DNA from: Lineus longissimus
Lineage: Eukaryota; Nemertea; Pilidiophora; Heteronemertea; Lineidae
Direction of reading: 5' to 3'
NCBI RefSeq assembly: GCF_910592395.1
Contig: NC_088321.1
Span: forward strand, 4,650,001 to 4,714,000
Length of the DNA: 64,000 bases
The position numbers were made by a program, and so were the translations under genes. Numbering within the stretch: the first letter of the stretch is position 1; each line of letters begins with the position of its first letter. The notes under the pieces were generated by a model. The model was not told where the DNA came from, made no database searches, and saw only the letters and a list, made by a program, of their open reading frames with translations. This document shows positions 29,431-43,000 of the stretch, piece after piece.

Positions 29431-31175
29431 GCGCTTGACAGCGATGTCCGAAAAGCCTCTCTGGTGGAGATGCAACTGGATAAGTTCCAGGCGTGAAACT
29501 GAAGGCGATTGTTCAGCCTGGTGGCGAACAGATCTACCTTCGGAGATTGCCAAAGGCGACAAAGGTCGTCTACAATCTCCTGATGGAGTGTCCACTCTGT
29601 CTGAACTAGCTTGTTCTGACGGGACAGGGCGTCGGCAAGGATGTTGCGATTGCCCGGTATGTGTCTGGCACATATCGATACTCCAAGGTCGGCACAAAGA
29701 TGGTAAAGCTCCCAAGTTAGCTGGCAAAGAATGCCGGACTTTGTGCCTCCCTGTCTCCTGACATATGCTACTACTGTAGAATTGTCGGAGAACAGGGTTA
29801 CTCTCCGATTCTTCAGGCGAAGGGAAAGAGCCCTCACGGCAAGAAGGACAGCCTTCATTTCCAATATATTTATTGGAAGAATGGTCTCCTCCCTTGTCCA
29901 TAGACCTCTTATGGACATGTCCCCGTTGTTCAGATGTGCTCCCCACCCTAGTAGGGAAGCATCTGTGAACAGGGACACTTCTGGGGGCGGTGGAGCAAGA
30001 TCTACACCGCTTTGGAGACGAGTCTCCGACTCCCAGAAGTTCCAGACGTTCTTGAGTAGGTATTGAGGTATCAATACCAACTTGTCTAATGGGTCCCTGT
30101 GGGGTTTCCATAGAGACATTAGAAACATCTGGATGGGACGCATATATAGACGGCCAAGGGGGATTTGGTCTGCTGCCGAATTCAGAAGTCCCAAAAGGCT
30201 CAAGCATCGCCTTGCGGGAGCTTGAGTCCTTCCTCTGAATTCTGCGACGAGATGAAGAATTTTCTTTATCCTGTCTAGGGGGGCAGCATTTTCCCTATGG
30301 CCGTAAGGAACCGAACTCCAACGTAAACGAAGTCTTGGGATGGTATGAATTCTGACTTTGTTTCGTTGATAATCCAACCTGCGGAAACTACTTTTTGCTT
30401 TAGAACCTGAAGTTGTTGCAGTAGTAGTTCCCGCGATTTGCAACGGAGTAGCCAATCGTCTAGGTAGTGATGGAGCTTGAACCCCATCACGTGAAAGGGA
30501 GCGACGAAGGCTGTGACTATCATCGTAAAAATTAGGGGTGCCGATGCCAGACCGAACGGCAGGGCCCTGAATTGATACGTCTTTCCTTCGTAATGGAATC
30601 GAAGGAAGTGTTGATAGTCTGGATGGATCGGTACATGTAAGTACGCATCCATTAAATCCATCGATACCGCCCAATCGTTGGGCTGTATCGCCGTTGCTAT
30701 AGACCTGGTGGTTTCCATCTTGAAATGAGGAACATTCAAGAAGGTGTTTAACCTGGAAAGGTCTATGATCAGCCTCCATGTCCCTGCTTTCTTGGGAACC
30801 AAGAAAACGTGGCTGTAAAAGCCGGGGGAGCATGGATCTTGAAGGACCTGGATAGCTTGCTTCTCCAGTAATGTCGCGACCTCTGCTTGGAGGGCAGAGG
30901 CCTTGACTGGGTCCTTCGGTGGCTGAACTGGGGTTGGATATATGGTAGTCGGGGGGGGTACGGTTGAAATCTAGTTTCACTCCGTACCTCAACATGTTTG
31001 GGACTTGGGACCCCTTTGGGCACCAATCGTCCCAAATGTCTGCAAATTTTTGCAGACGGCCCCCGACTACCGGAGTCGGCTCCTTTTTGCGTCCGGGAGG
31101 AGAAAGGAGGGGGGAGTCACCTCTTCCGGCCAGCACCCCTTGGGCGAAAGGAGTGCTTAGTCGGACCGGATCCAC
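29313..31175 (-). pseudogene. DIRS reverse transcriptase-RNase H (copy 1, frameshifted)
   Basis: The RT motifs are in the frame 30275-30802: SMDLMDAYLHVPI, FRALPFGLASAP and YLDDWLL. RNase H is in the frame ending at 29313: SLFTDASLLGWG, NILEMKA, LFSDNSTVV and GNRNILADALS, with D-E-D-D present. A frameshift near 30280 separates them; another at the 8-base C tract (minus strand; 30951-30958) separates the N-terminal region. A 300-bp in-frame deletion at 29500 removes the region after DLFATRLNNRL that copy 2 retains. Confidence 0.8.
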
Positions 31176-33373
31176 CCTGGTTAGAGGAAGTATTTTTCCT
31201 CTTTCCAGTCCGGCGACCCTCCGCTTCCCGTCGGAAGGATCCAGCAGGAGCAGGCTGACTAGGCGGGGTAGGCCTAGGCAGGACCTGCCTGGCGTACGGG
31301 ATTGAACCCGATGCCTGCTGGGGCCTCTCTATCTTTCTAGCGTTAGGTAGAGAGGTCTTGGCCCTCTGTGTCGCAGTGGGGGCATATAATTTGTCCCAAT
31401 CTTTCTGTGCTTGAGCCGCCTCTTGTACAGAATCTTCGAACAGGAAAGAACCGTCCATAGGAGCGGTTCTTAAGGCCCCTTCCAGCTGGAGGGATCTGAT
31501 GACATTGAGAGAGCCCAGTGCGGCGTCTCTACGGAGTAGGACGCTATTTGCTGCGGTCTTGGCGGACAGCGCAATAGCGTGCCTAATCGAATGTGACAAG
31601 GATGTCACAAGCGATTTTGTGTCATCAGATAGTGACTCATTATCTTTTAGGGATCTGGCTAGGGCCAGGTTAGTGTGCTCTGCGTAGGAGAGCACCGCTA
31701 ACGTGTTTTTGGCCAGACCCTCTTGTGCTCTAAGGTCTCGGTAAGCCGAGGAGGAGGTCACCCTAGGCACGAGTTGGTCCAGCTGTACATCGTCCTTTAA
31801 TATGGAAGTCGATGCTGCAGCTGGACAGCCGGCCGAGCTGACTCGATAATAGTCAGTGCGGTACTGCCTAACGGGAGGAAGTTGTGCCGTGAACAACTTC
31901 CCCGGTTTACACCAAGCTTCCGGTCCGACTGCCGGAAGGACAGGGATGGAAGTACGTTGGTGGGCGCCTTGTGAGTCTCTGATTGTACGCTCCAAAAGTT
32001 CAGAGACTGCTAACACCGACGGGGAGGGAGGAAGGAATTCAAGTGCCCGAGTGGAGCCTTGAGAAACCTGTGGATTGGGATCCACTTCCTGTCCCCAGAG
32101 TGAAAAGGTCGGTGTTGACAAGGCTGGCAGTTCCGGCGGGGTAGGGCACAGATCCTGCGGGAGGTACGCTCTGATCAAGGATCTGAGTGTCCTCATATCC
32201 GACAGGATACTGGCCTCCTCTGGTGACAGCTCCTCCTGATTGGGGGAGCGGTAGCCTGGCTGAGAACTCTCGTTCTCAGAAAATTCCTCTAAAATAGAGG
32301 AGTCGGATGGTGGGTATCCGATGGGACCAGGCGCACCAGAGGAACCGGAACCCTGCTCCAGATGGCTGAGTCTATCAGAAAGACCTGCTACCATCTGGAT
32401 GAGCTGGGACAGCTGCTGTCCCGACTCGGGTTCCGGACCCGACATGCGGCTTCTCTCAACGACGGGCGGTTGAGGCGAGGGTGAGCGCATAAGCGAACCC
32501 TGGAAGCCGTATGTGCGGGCGAATGGGTCTTCCGGAAGCGGAAGTTGCCCATATTCTGAACTAGAGTTCAGATGTCCTCTCTGCGTAGCTCGTTCCATGG
32601 GAACGACGCCTCTGCTACGAGGAGGGGGTGGCACTTCCGGTTGGTTCCACCCAAGAGGTTGGCCAACGTAGGAAGGTGCCTGCATTTCCGGTAGGACGAA
32701 GTCCGAAACCGGAAATGCCCGTAACTCCTTCGCCGGTATGGAGCTACCGGAAGCCCCTTTTAGAAGGAGGTACGGAGGGCGGAAACGCTGTTACCGAAGA
32801 CGCATGGCGTTTCGGAGGTGGCGTTATAAGGTCCGGCCCTACTCTACTGTGTCCGTGAGGACTGGGGTTATTTCGCAGTAAAGACTGAGAAAAACCCCCA
32901 GTAGAGTCTTCGGTTACTGAAAAACGGGAACCCGCGTCAGTAACCGGAACTGCAATCGGCGGACCGGAAGCAGGGTGCTCCCGCGGGTACAAAGGGCTTG
33001 TACTCGGGGGAGCGGACGACAGGGGAACCGGAAGGTTCCCTGAGGTCCGGGGTATATTAAACCCTTGGAGACTTATTGGATGTAAGTCTCCCTTGGGACC
33101 ACAGACATTAATAATGTCAGATCCCGCATCCTTCGCAGCCGCGGCCGGAACCGGAACTCGGCTGACGGAAGGGGTGGTGGCGGGAGGTTTGCTAGACCTC
33201 CGGGTTATATGCCCGGAAACGGAACCGGAAGAGGGTTTAGGCGTCTTCGCGGCCCGTTTCCCGCCACCAGACGCATTCCTTTGTGGTGAGACAAAGGATG
33301 CCGTCGGAGGGGTACGCCATATAAAAAATGGTACCAATGACAATAAAAACACTGGGAACCCCAAGTAGGCCAA
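31117..33373 (-). pseudogene. DIRS gag-like protein (copy 1, frameshifted)
   Basis: A Pro/Ser/Gly-rich N-terminal region is in the frame 32744-33373. The main body (31117-32685) has a helical stretch (SQLIQMVAGLSDRLSHLEQG) and a basic tail (GAGRKR). A one-base difference from copy 2 near 32755 splits the two. There is no CCHC knuckle. The end overlaps the start of the RT frame by 59 nt. Confidence 0.7.
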
Positions 33374-33690
33374 TAATTAATGGAAAGGAAAACATGCCTA
33401 CTTGAATTAAACACTATTGCAATGGATCTGAGTCTTGTTCATTACAATAGAGCGGAGAATAGCCTACTTAACTCTACCCTACCAAGATCAAAATAATGGA
33501 GCCGGGTCGACTAAGCTAGCTAAGAAAATGTCTATAATTAAATAGACTGGACAATACTAATGCCAAGATTAGTTTGGCGGTCTACTCCGTAGGTGAATGA
33601 ACCCAAAAATCGTCTAGACTTGGCTGGTTGAATTTGGTTTTGAATCGAATTCACGGCAGCTTTGAAAAAACGATGTGCTTCGTAGAAGCA

Positions 33691-33862
33691 CAAGAGTAAA
33701 GACTGAATATGGCGGCATGAGATCGGCGCGATCTCGCGGGATCGGTCAGGGCGCCGCCTGGCGGCCGAGCTGTTAACTCAGTTCTCCCTTTAGAAAATTA
33801 AAGGGATACTCTTGTGTTTGAGCCCAAATGGAGTAACATGCAAAAGTGTTCCATAGGTAAGT
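33691..33862. repeat. DIRS copy 1 inverted terminal repeat, right
   Basis: It is the reverse complement of 27675-27846 and is followed by a 17-bp tip ending ACACAAAATG at 33879. Confidence 0.9.
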
Positions 33863-33879
33863 TTGAATGACACAAAATG

Positions 33880-36800
33880 AAAGTATACAATCTTTAAAAC
33901 CAAACTCGCACAGAATACTGCCAAAATTTAAGGAATGAAATCAGTGACTTACGAAACGATGCCTCGCAGGAGACATTCAGTATAAAAAATAGTTCCGTTC
34001 ATTCGCCAGGAGGTTGGCAGAAAATCTGTGGTATCTTCTTATAGAAATTGTACATCGTTGTTACAGTCGGGTCGGTGAACGTACCCGGGCGCCCCGGACG
34101 AAGTGCTAAATCGCACCCCAAATCACCCAGTGTCAACACCATTATTTTTGTGTTGTCAGTGGGCGGGAGGGGGGGGGGAGATGTCAGGCTATTGGGGGCT
34201 GTTGAGCTCTTATTAACTACACGTCGTGCTTGTGGTCAATGTAGCTAGCTTTCGGGGGAGGGGTGGCCAATGTGGTATCCAGTAACGGGAAGGAGCATAT
34301 GTGGTACAAACCACTTTCCCTACCACTACCAACCCCCCCCCCCCCCATCACTCCTCACCTATAGCCCCGTTCCGGAGGGTACGTACATTTGGCCTATAAT
34401 GGATCAGGTTGCGGCTGTATACGTATGATCGGGGTGGTGATTCCGGTTTGTCTAAGGACACAATATAGGCCTAAGGGTTGATGCCGGTGTAGAAGTTTAA
34501 AATGTCCTAGGATAAAATGTCCGGGAACAAAGGATTCTATTATGCGCTGAGCTAGTGACGGTCATTGCCTCTATAGAACCATATGCCATAATCTGTCAGA
34601 ATACAATAGGCCCGGACACTTTTTCTAGGGGGGACACTTTTTACTTTTACACCGGGCAAAAGACCAGCAAGTCCATGGAGCCTTCCATCTGTTACTGGAA
34701 TAAATAATTGATTATTGACGCTACTACTAAGGGGTAGCGCCAGGTCAGGGGGCGGAGGCGGGGATGGGGGGGGGGGGGTGGCGGGGGCAGGGGCTGGCGG
34801 CATTAGCCTTGATCCCGATGCCTATGTAGGACATGGGCAATGCGGAAACTAATTTCATATTCCGGGTTGAAAACAGGGCCGTATTTACTAGATGGGTGGG
34901 GGGGGGGGGGTGAACTGACCTCAGGCATGGCCGACCGAAAAACGTGTTTGTCCTGAAGATTAATGATTTTGTCTTGGTGTCTCAACCGCTCCCAGAGATC
35001 ATGCCCTAGTCCCATGACAAAAAATACGGACCCGAATGATGGGAGGACCACCATCGCCCAGTGGTCCACCATGCAATCAATGAAAATCATGACGAGATAT
35101 GGCGAGACGCTTCAAGAGCTAACAACATATCTTGCGGCCGAGATATACGCAGGCGCATACATTCATGTATTGAAGCATCGTTAACAAGAGTTAACAAAAT
35201 ATCTTGGGATATGAAGATACGTATCCTGAGCGCTTCATACAGAGAGACGAACCCTAACAGAAAACGCTTCGTTACGATTAACATCTCATTAATCAGGTGA
35301 AATATCCTCATAAACTTCATTTTATCTTGCTGACTTAAGCCACAAGTAACATCGAGAGCGGTTATATTCAATCAATGACGACGAATGAATGTCACAATGT
35401 TAAACTCAAGAATCTGCTACTTTTATGATATAGCTGGCAGAAGGGCTTGGTATGGTGCCGTCAGCTGAATCGTCGTCCGTAACAGAAAACAGGAATTAAG
35501 CTAAAAAAAAGCAGAGCACATTCTCCCCCTTCCGACAACATATATTCGTAACGGCTATGCGTTTTTCTCTACACATGTATGCTATCAGTTAAATCATGCT
35601 TAAAGCCTATATCACGATATACACACACTTTTTCGTTGAAAGACGCCAACAACACAATTTGTCCAGCTTTTATTGAATAGCGTCTTACTTTCCTAAGATA
35701 GGCCATGCAGCTCGGCAAGCTGGAAAACCTACCTAATTCTCGGCAAGACAAGGAATCTATTATCCACGGTGATCTCAAATGACATAAGTGAGGATAGATT
35801 CCAAGAACGGTTGCCAAAAGCGGGTCTCATGATTAATATTATCACATAGGCGAGCTCTGCAAATCGGCAAAATGGTTCATGTGCACAAACTTCTGTAAAG
35901 AAACTTCCGGTTGTACATCGCATAAACCAAAGATGGACGGATGTGTGACCATAGCAAATCGAGTCATGCAGACCATTGCATTTTGAAGTAGGCATAGTTT
36001 TCCACTAGGCGATCAGCTGACGACGAAACAATGGGTTCGGGAGCACAAAGAAGCTGATATAAATGGCTGATTTGTCCGATTTTTTAAACGGAATTCCGCG
36101 GCCAGTTATTTACGTGGATCGCGACGAACATCTGCGAGCATTCAAACCGGCGATCTGGCTGTTCCCACCTCTAACCAAGACATGAGTTGATTAGCCAGAC
36201 AGGTTCGCCATATCATGGATGTGGTATTGGTAAGTTGACTTGTTCATTTTGTTTTTCACGTTGGTCATCAATTTCTCCATCAGAGGATAAAGATTTTGCA
36301 CGTTGTGCCGCTCATAGTGGTTGCCAACAGCGCATTATTTGATATCTCACAAAGAATATGATATTGATCATATGGGCTGGTCATGGGTACGAAATTCTAA
36401 CACAAGACGATGTTCCGAAATATTTCGAAGTTAAACACGACCATGAGGTATATATTTTTGAAAATAATTGACTGCACTGATTAGTATATGTTTGTCAAAG
36501 AGTTCAAAAGGTAAATATTGTCTGTTTGTTATTGCATTTCAACTCTTAACAAAGGTTTGGTTTTTTAAACGTGGAGGGAGGGTATTTGCAATCTGCTGTT
36601 TTATTTTTTCTCCGGTGAACACATCGATGGCATTTTAAATCACTTTCGAATTCACTTCAACTATGATCCATGATGATTGCTTGCACCGTGAGTTCAGGCC
36701 TTATCCATCAAAGTAAATTTTATGTTCATGGTACACCTAGTATATCGGACACCAGTGCATTCATTATTTATTGAATTATTTTTATTTTTCATTCCGGGAA

Positions 36801-38888
36801 CCATTACCAACTGTAATGTTTACTAACATTTCTAATGAGACCATACATACTCTGTGGTTTTATGACAACGATTATAGTGATCATGAAAACGCCTTTCACT
36901 AAGAAAATGATCTCTGAATCCTGTTACAAAGCTGTATGCTGTTTCCTTACCAGTATAAGTCTCTGAAAGAGTAAGAAGCGGGAGTTATAACATGTGAAGC
37001 CTATCCTAACACATTGGAAGGACACTTATTACACTAGTCGACTGCCAAACCACGTGATGACAAATAATTTATACGCACATGTAAAACGTGTGAATACTAG
37101 TAATAATAGCGGATTACTTCAAAATGCTTTGAACGTCACCCATGAAAGTAAACAAATGATATTTATTTGACCATTTTAGAAATGCACCAGTTTCGAAATA
37201 AGTAGACGGTAAGCCTGTTGGCTCATCACGGTGCCGCTTACTTGATGAATCTTAATATTTTAAATTGTAAGCTATGTATCATGCAGTTTTTTGTTGCCAC
37301 ATTGTTGTTATGTTCATGGTAATCGAAGATTGCTGTCTAGGTGCTTATAAGTAACCTTGTATTCGTCAATTTCGCGATGGTTTTTGACCAAACCGCACTT
37401 TTTCGAAAGAAATATCAATGATGGCATTGCATCGTTGCCAAATCTTCGAAGGCATTTTTAAAAATTCTTAAATGGGAAGTGTGAGTATTTCGAAGCCTTT
37501 TGTAAAACAAGTGGATCAATGCTTACAATACCCAACTAACCCGAAATGATTAAACTAGCATGTATTTCACACATCATTTCTAGATTCTGGTTTGCTTATA
37601 CGATATTCATCATAAGCACGGTGGCTAAAGGTATCGGTTTGACTATGAAAAATATGTCCTCACTCGGAGAGGAAATGACGATACAAAAGAAACACACAAA
37701 ATTTTATTTCATTTAGAGGGTCGTAAGGCCCGCATTAATTTTTGTACCCCTTCAACACTGTGATGGGAGGGCCTTGTTTCTATTGTGTTGCAAAGGTAAA
37801 CCGATACCGTTGCCCACCGTGGTTTAATCTAAATACAGTATCTTCTCTAAAAAACGCTAGGTTTTGTATTAATATTAAGTTTATATCATATTTACCCGAA
37901 TGTCTTCTTGGAATTTCTCCATCCTTGGAACGTCAGAGGTTTCTTAGGCAATCTGTGCGTACTTCAGCGTTTTATCAATCTGAAGTAGATTAAACAGTAA
38001 ATAAGAAAATAATGCGATACATAGTTAGGGTTAGGGCGATGATACCTTGATTATCTCTGCACATTTGTAGCATAGTGAGTAACTTGATAAGTATTCTGTG
38101 ACTGGTTCATTCAGCAAGCTCTAAAAACAGTTCATATTTCGGTTAGTGATGGAAGAAAAAACGGACTAATGATATAAGAATACGATCAAGTTGTGATCGT
38201 CGTTTTAAAGCGACTGGCCGGATTTCTTCAGCAGCAGCCCCACATTGAATGATCGGCGTCTTATTGATTACGTATGCACGCCATAGACGATTGGTACCAT
38301 TACGTAAAGCCGCCTTCGTAAAGTATCTAAAATTCGTACACATCAAGGATCAACTGGTATAACATGTACATTAGCACGTTGGCTAATGTACATGTTTTAG
38401 ACTGCCATGAATCCTGTAAGACGTGTCACTAAAAATGTCCTTATCAAAATTCACGTTTTCAACCAAACAATAAGTTACGAACATGCATGCAATGTACATA
38501 ACTTGATCACCGCACAGGGTTTACTTCGACTCATTGTTAATGTTAATTACTCACTGAGACGATATTGATGAAATAGTAGGCGTTAATGACCCAAATTATT
38601 GCAAACATCTGATTGGTTATCGCTTTAATGACGTCATTACTCCTAAATATCAAGAAATAGCAGTATTTACTACTGAAAGTGGTTCTAGCTCATAGTGATG
38701 ACGTTCCATCAACGGAAGCTAATTATGTATCTAACCATATTACTAGCCAAATCTGCTACAAAACAATCAAACAGACATGGTATGATATTCTTGAATCCAA
38801 CAAACGATGCTATTTTGTTTCGTTTTGTTTGTCCCTGGGCTTTTAGTACAAATTTGATTAGTAGCGCAATCTTAAACAAAATAGTAAA
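33880..38888. other. About 5 kb with no supported gene
   Basis: Only scattered poly-G/poly-C tracts (for example near 34163, 34328, 34770 and 34899) and short open frames without family signal are seen. A perfect hairpin lies at 38361-38396. Confidence 0.5.
38361..38396. repeat. Perfect 15-bp inverted repeat
   Basis: AACATGTACATTAGC is mirrored by its complement across a 6-nt loop. The surrounding DNA shows no gene. Confidence 0.8.
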
Positions 38889-39936
38889 TGAAATGGCCAG
38901 GGCCATTGTGCTCAACTCATGTGGAGGAAAGATGGATAAAGAGCATGGTATTGTGTCATGTAGTGTTAGGTTTGATGAAGGTCCAAGCAATTACAATTTC
39001 CCCAAAATGGCCAATTTACAGTACATTCGACCTCTGTGACCTTGAAAAGTAGGTCAAATCAAAGAAGACCCGGGTGACACATTGAATGGTTGTTAGAATT
39101 AGATGTACCTATGATATAAAATTGGTGTCAATCGGGCAAGTAATTACTAGGAATAATGGCATTTTGAAGAATTTAGGTTTTGGCCCCCTCCCTGGAGGCC
39201 AAACGGCAAATCAGATCGCACCAAACATCGGTACCTGAGATCACCTGACCAAGGGGTACATGTGTACTTAATTTGTGATCAATAGTCATTGCAGTTAAGA
39301 AACGTGCCATAGTTACGGCCTGACGGCCAATTTACGCCATTTGATCTCTGTGCCCTTGACAAGAAGGTCAAATTAAAAACCTGTGTGACATATACTGTAT
39401 GGTGGTTAGATGTACCCATGATATCAAATTGGTGGCAATCGTGCACGAAGTTAAGGAATAATCACATTTTTAAGGTTTTTTGATTTTGCCCCCTGGTGGT
39501 CAAGTGGTGAATCATATTGGACCAAACTTCGGTCGATGAGATCACCTGACTAAGGGGTAAATGTGTACCAAATTTTGGATCAATAGTCATTACAGTTTAG
39601 AAACGTGCCATCGTTACATCCTAACGGCCAATTTACACCATTTGACCTCTGTGACCTTGAAAAGTCGGTCAAATCAAAAACCCGGAGGATATATGATGCA
39701 CCTTTGCTAGAAGTACCTACCATATTTTTTTCAAAATTTCCCGACTACTATTAAGGGAGATATTGCATATTTTCACTTTTAACGTTTGGCCCCCTGGTGG
39801 CCAAACCATGAAACGAATCGGACCGAAACTTGGTCTCCAAGGTGTCATTACATAAAGGTACATGTGTATCAAGTTTCAACTCAATAGCTCTAACAGTTAC
39901 GAAACGTGCCCTGCTAACGGACGACGGACGACGACG

Positions 39937-39977
<41 letters not shown>

Positions 39978-40051
39978 CGACGACGACGACGACGACGGAC
40001 GACGGACGCCACGGTATGGGATAAGCTCACCTCTGCTAAGAGGTGAGCTAA
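38889..40051 (+). mobile_element. Helitron/Helentron-like repeat, copy B
   Basis: The 5' head has a palindrome (AATGGCCAGGGCCATT at 38892) followed by GTGCTCA. Three diverged tandem units of about 310 bp follow, starting near 39003, 39321 and 39620. Then come a (GAC)n tract with one GCC interruption and the 3' hairpin ending CTAA. There are no protein genes. In this copy the 5' block reads GCTCAAC rather than GCTCACC. Confidence 0.85.
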
Positions 40052-43000
40052 TCATAACTGATACTGAAACTTTTGAGGCGCCCTACAAGTGCGAGTACTG
40101 TACCTTTTGTAATTCACTCGTTAACTAATTTTGGGCAATCAAAACATAGCAATCGGTGATAGAAGGTAAAATTTCAAGTTATTAGATTAATTGTTTATAA
40201 AAGTATTGACGTAAAAATAAAATGCATCAATAAAGGATGATAAATTCTGCACCAAGAGCATTTATTTACTGACAACATGAACGAAGTATATTGCAATACA
40301 ACTAATATAGCCGCGTACAAAAACAGCGCTCCTCGCTTAAACATAACATTCATATATTGCTGCGTACAAAAATAAACAAACAATATTTGCGACCTAATAG
40401 CAGGCGATATCGGCAAGTTGTGTGTACACGATTTCGTGATGGTAAATTAACTGTGTGCTATGAATGGTACTTAAAAATCTGTAAACAGTCCTATTTTACA
40501 GCTCATATTGAGTAAATCTTCATAATGTTAGGCCTGGGTTATCTTGAATATATACCCTTGAATGGGTAGGACGTAGTGTGATGATGAAGAGCGGATTTAC
40601 GGGAATCCGTAATTACGTCCATCTTACCCACTTTTCTTCTAAACCGGAACCGTAGTATGTCTCGTACAATCGCACATATAGCTTTGCACCTTGCACACAA
40701 TGATGTACGTCTGTTCAATGGCTCCACGCTTTTCGCATGTATTATGTGTGTAGGGCTGAGAAATGTACAAGGACTTCATTATGTATGACCGAGACTCACA
40801 GCAAACAGCATAAAGTCTTAGGCGGAGCTTTATAATGAGCCTAAAATATAAATGCTTTGAAGAGAAAAAAAACCCTGTCTGTTGTTCTCACACCATGATG
40901 TATACGGAAGCGCCTTGCTTGCTAACAATTGCATTCACATCATGCTGTGGAAGCAACCATAATTTTTCTGTTCCATATATACTCATCATGTTGTGTATAT
41001 ATCCTTTAGCTTATTTCTAAGAGTGTAGCAGGGAAAGTCTTGGACATGTTAGATGAAAATTGATGCTTATTGAATTCCATATCCGTCCCAAACAGACGGA
41101 AATGAGGACGTTGGTTAGAATTCGTGCTCTCATCGATTGATATGACTTACAGCCGGATCATGAATGAGTCATGTCAAAGTCATATTATTATCAGAGCAAA
41201 ACATATTGTTTTGAATATTTTTCATGCTATCAAACCAGGGAGCATCTAGGGATCAGCTGCTGGTGTCAACTTCAAGCGCGCTTTCATTTAGTTTAACAGC
41301 AACTTCGTAGGCATAAGTTGGCATTGTGGATAAAATCTTGACCGGCGTGAGTATTACACCTGGGCCGACCGAATCGAAAGTCGATAGCGAAGGTGGCGAT
41401 AGTGACCCTAACAACGCCTGTTAACGGATAGTGTGCTAGTGCTAGTAAAATGTCTGAATCCAAATGCTGTTAGTGCGCTGTTAGTCTATGCCACTGGTAG
41501 GCTATCGGTATGGTAGGCTATCGGTCATGTCGGTATAACGGTAAGTTATTTTCTTTGACCGAGGTTGGTCTATCAAATCTCTTGTCACGGCTTAATTGCG
41601 CGGTGTTCATGGTCTAGTACTCATAGTGCACAATTTCTACTATGTTCGGTCGGTTGTGCGGCAAGACGAAGCCAATTCATTCGGCGACTCTGAGGCAGAA
41701 ATAAGTTGTCCTAGCGTCAAAAACCAAACACCATGCCAAAGTGACTCAAAGATAAATGATGCCATCTACGCATATAGCCTTCATTAGGAAGTTATAATGC
41801 TGCATGTGAGGGGTGACCCAAATGAAAGGGCTCGGATATGAAAACGCCGGTAAGGGACAGGATCGAGAAGCACTGAGCGGTATAGGGCTGCATGGGTTTA
41901 CACACATAACTCTGCCCTGTAATTGACTTTTAATAGGATGGAGATTCAAAGTTCTAGGTTATATGAAAGTTTTAAAATTCACCCAATTTAGATTAGGAAA
42001 TGTTGCATAATATAGTATTTTTCATTTTGAAAAAATATTCATATTGATGATAATCAAGCGCGGTTTCGTTGGTGTATAGCTCTCACCAGTGAAACATGCA
42101 CTCCCCGATAGATAGATGTAATCGAAATGTAATAAACAACCAGCAGCTCCCCCCCCCCCCGTCTATGGTAGGCCGTAGGGGACATTCCTCGGTGTGCATC
42201 CTTGTTTAAACTTGGTTCAACTCTGTCCACGAGCTCGAGCTCGGCAAAAATCCTCACCTTCGAATGGTATTTTCCTAGGGGTCGGGTAACAATAGTTTCT
42301 ACAAGTACTCAGTATATGTGCCCCCTGCCCCGCAATGCCCATCGCAACTCCACCTTCAACCCTCCACTTTCCCGACCACCTTTAGTTAAATACCTTACCA
42401 GTTATCTGTGACGTCACTAATAGCGTACTAACAAAATTGCTATTCGCTGTGCCTAACAGCGCCTGTAGCTACCGGAGTTTCTATTCGGAGATAGTACCTA
42501 TGGGCACTGTTGGCATATCCCACTGTTAGACTTTGATAACGCTATCAGAGTACGGATTCGTTTGGCGGTCCCGACCGAACCGGTTCAATGAAAAGATGAT
42601 TGCGACACGAATCCTGAACGTTCGTTTTGAACATACTAGGTGCATCCTAAGAGTCAAATAATTTTCAAATTTAACATTGTTTAATAAGGACGATTGCTTG
42701 TGGGAGATGGTTTCAAGGTTATTATTGACAAGAGTGTACAGAAAACATGATTGACAGGTCAGACAGCCCAATTCTATGTCCCACTGGCTACTAGAATTGT
42801 ACATTTCCAATGGTGGTCATTACTAACAGGTGGTTATAAATCTTTTGAGTGATCTGCTAGCCCAATGTAAGCGAGTATATTAGAGCGATTCGTGTAATAT
42901 AGATTCCGATCCTCGACCAACACGAATATATGCCAACATCTCCGAAACGGACAACTTGAGGTGACGGGCCATGTTAGCCAAATTTGCGGACAATGTCGAC

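Larger units (their letters stand above)
27634..33879 (-). mobile_element. DIRS-type tyrosine-recombinase retrotransposon, copy 1
   Basis: The element is 6246 bp and coded on the minus strand. Its ends match copy 2 exactly in position, with no target duplication, as expected of tyrosine-recombinase insertion. Order from its 5' end: right ITR, gag, RT-RNase H, tyrosine recombinase (overlapping the RT-RNase H frame), internal complementary region, left ITR. Frameshifts in gag (near 32755), at the C-tract (30951-30958) and in RT (near 30280), and a 300-bp deletion at 29500, mean it cannot make full proteins. It is otherwise nearly identical to copy 2. Confidence 0.9.

Noticed and set aside
29431-30207. 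Upstream extension of the DIRS recombinase frame
   Set aside because: It overlaps RNase H in another frame and reads as a shadow of that domain; only the tail after about 29480 could be real.
34552-34803. Pro-rich minus-strand frame
   Set aside because: It comes from a poly-G tract; no domain or splice context.
37740-37800. GGGAGGGCC...GGTAAAC, faintly like the DIRS end region
   Set aside because: The similarity is short and interrupted, and no DIRS coding sequence is nearby.
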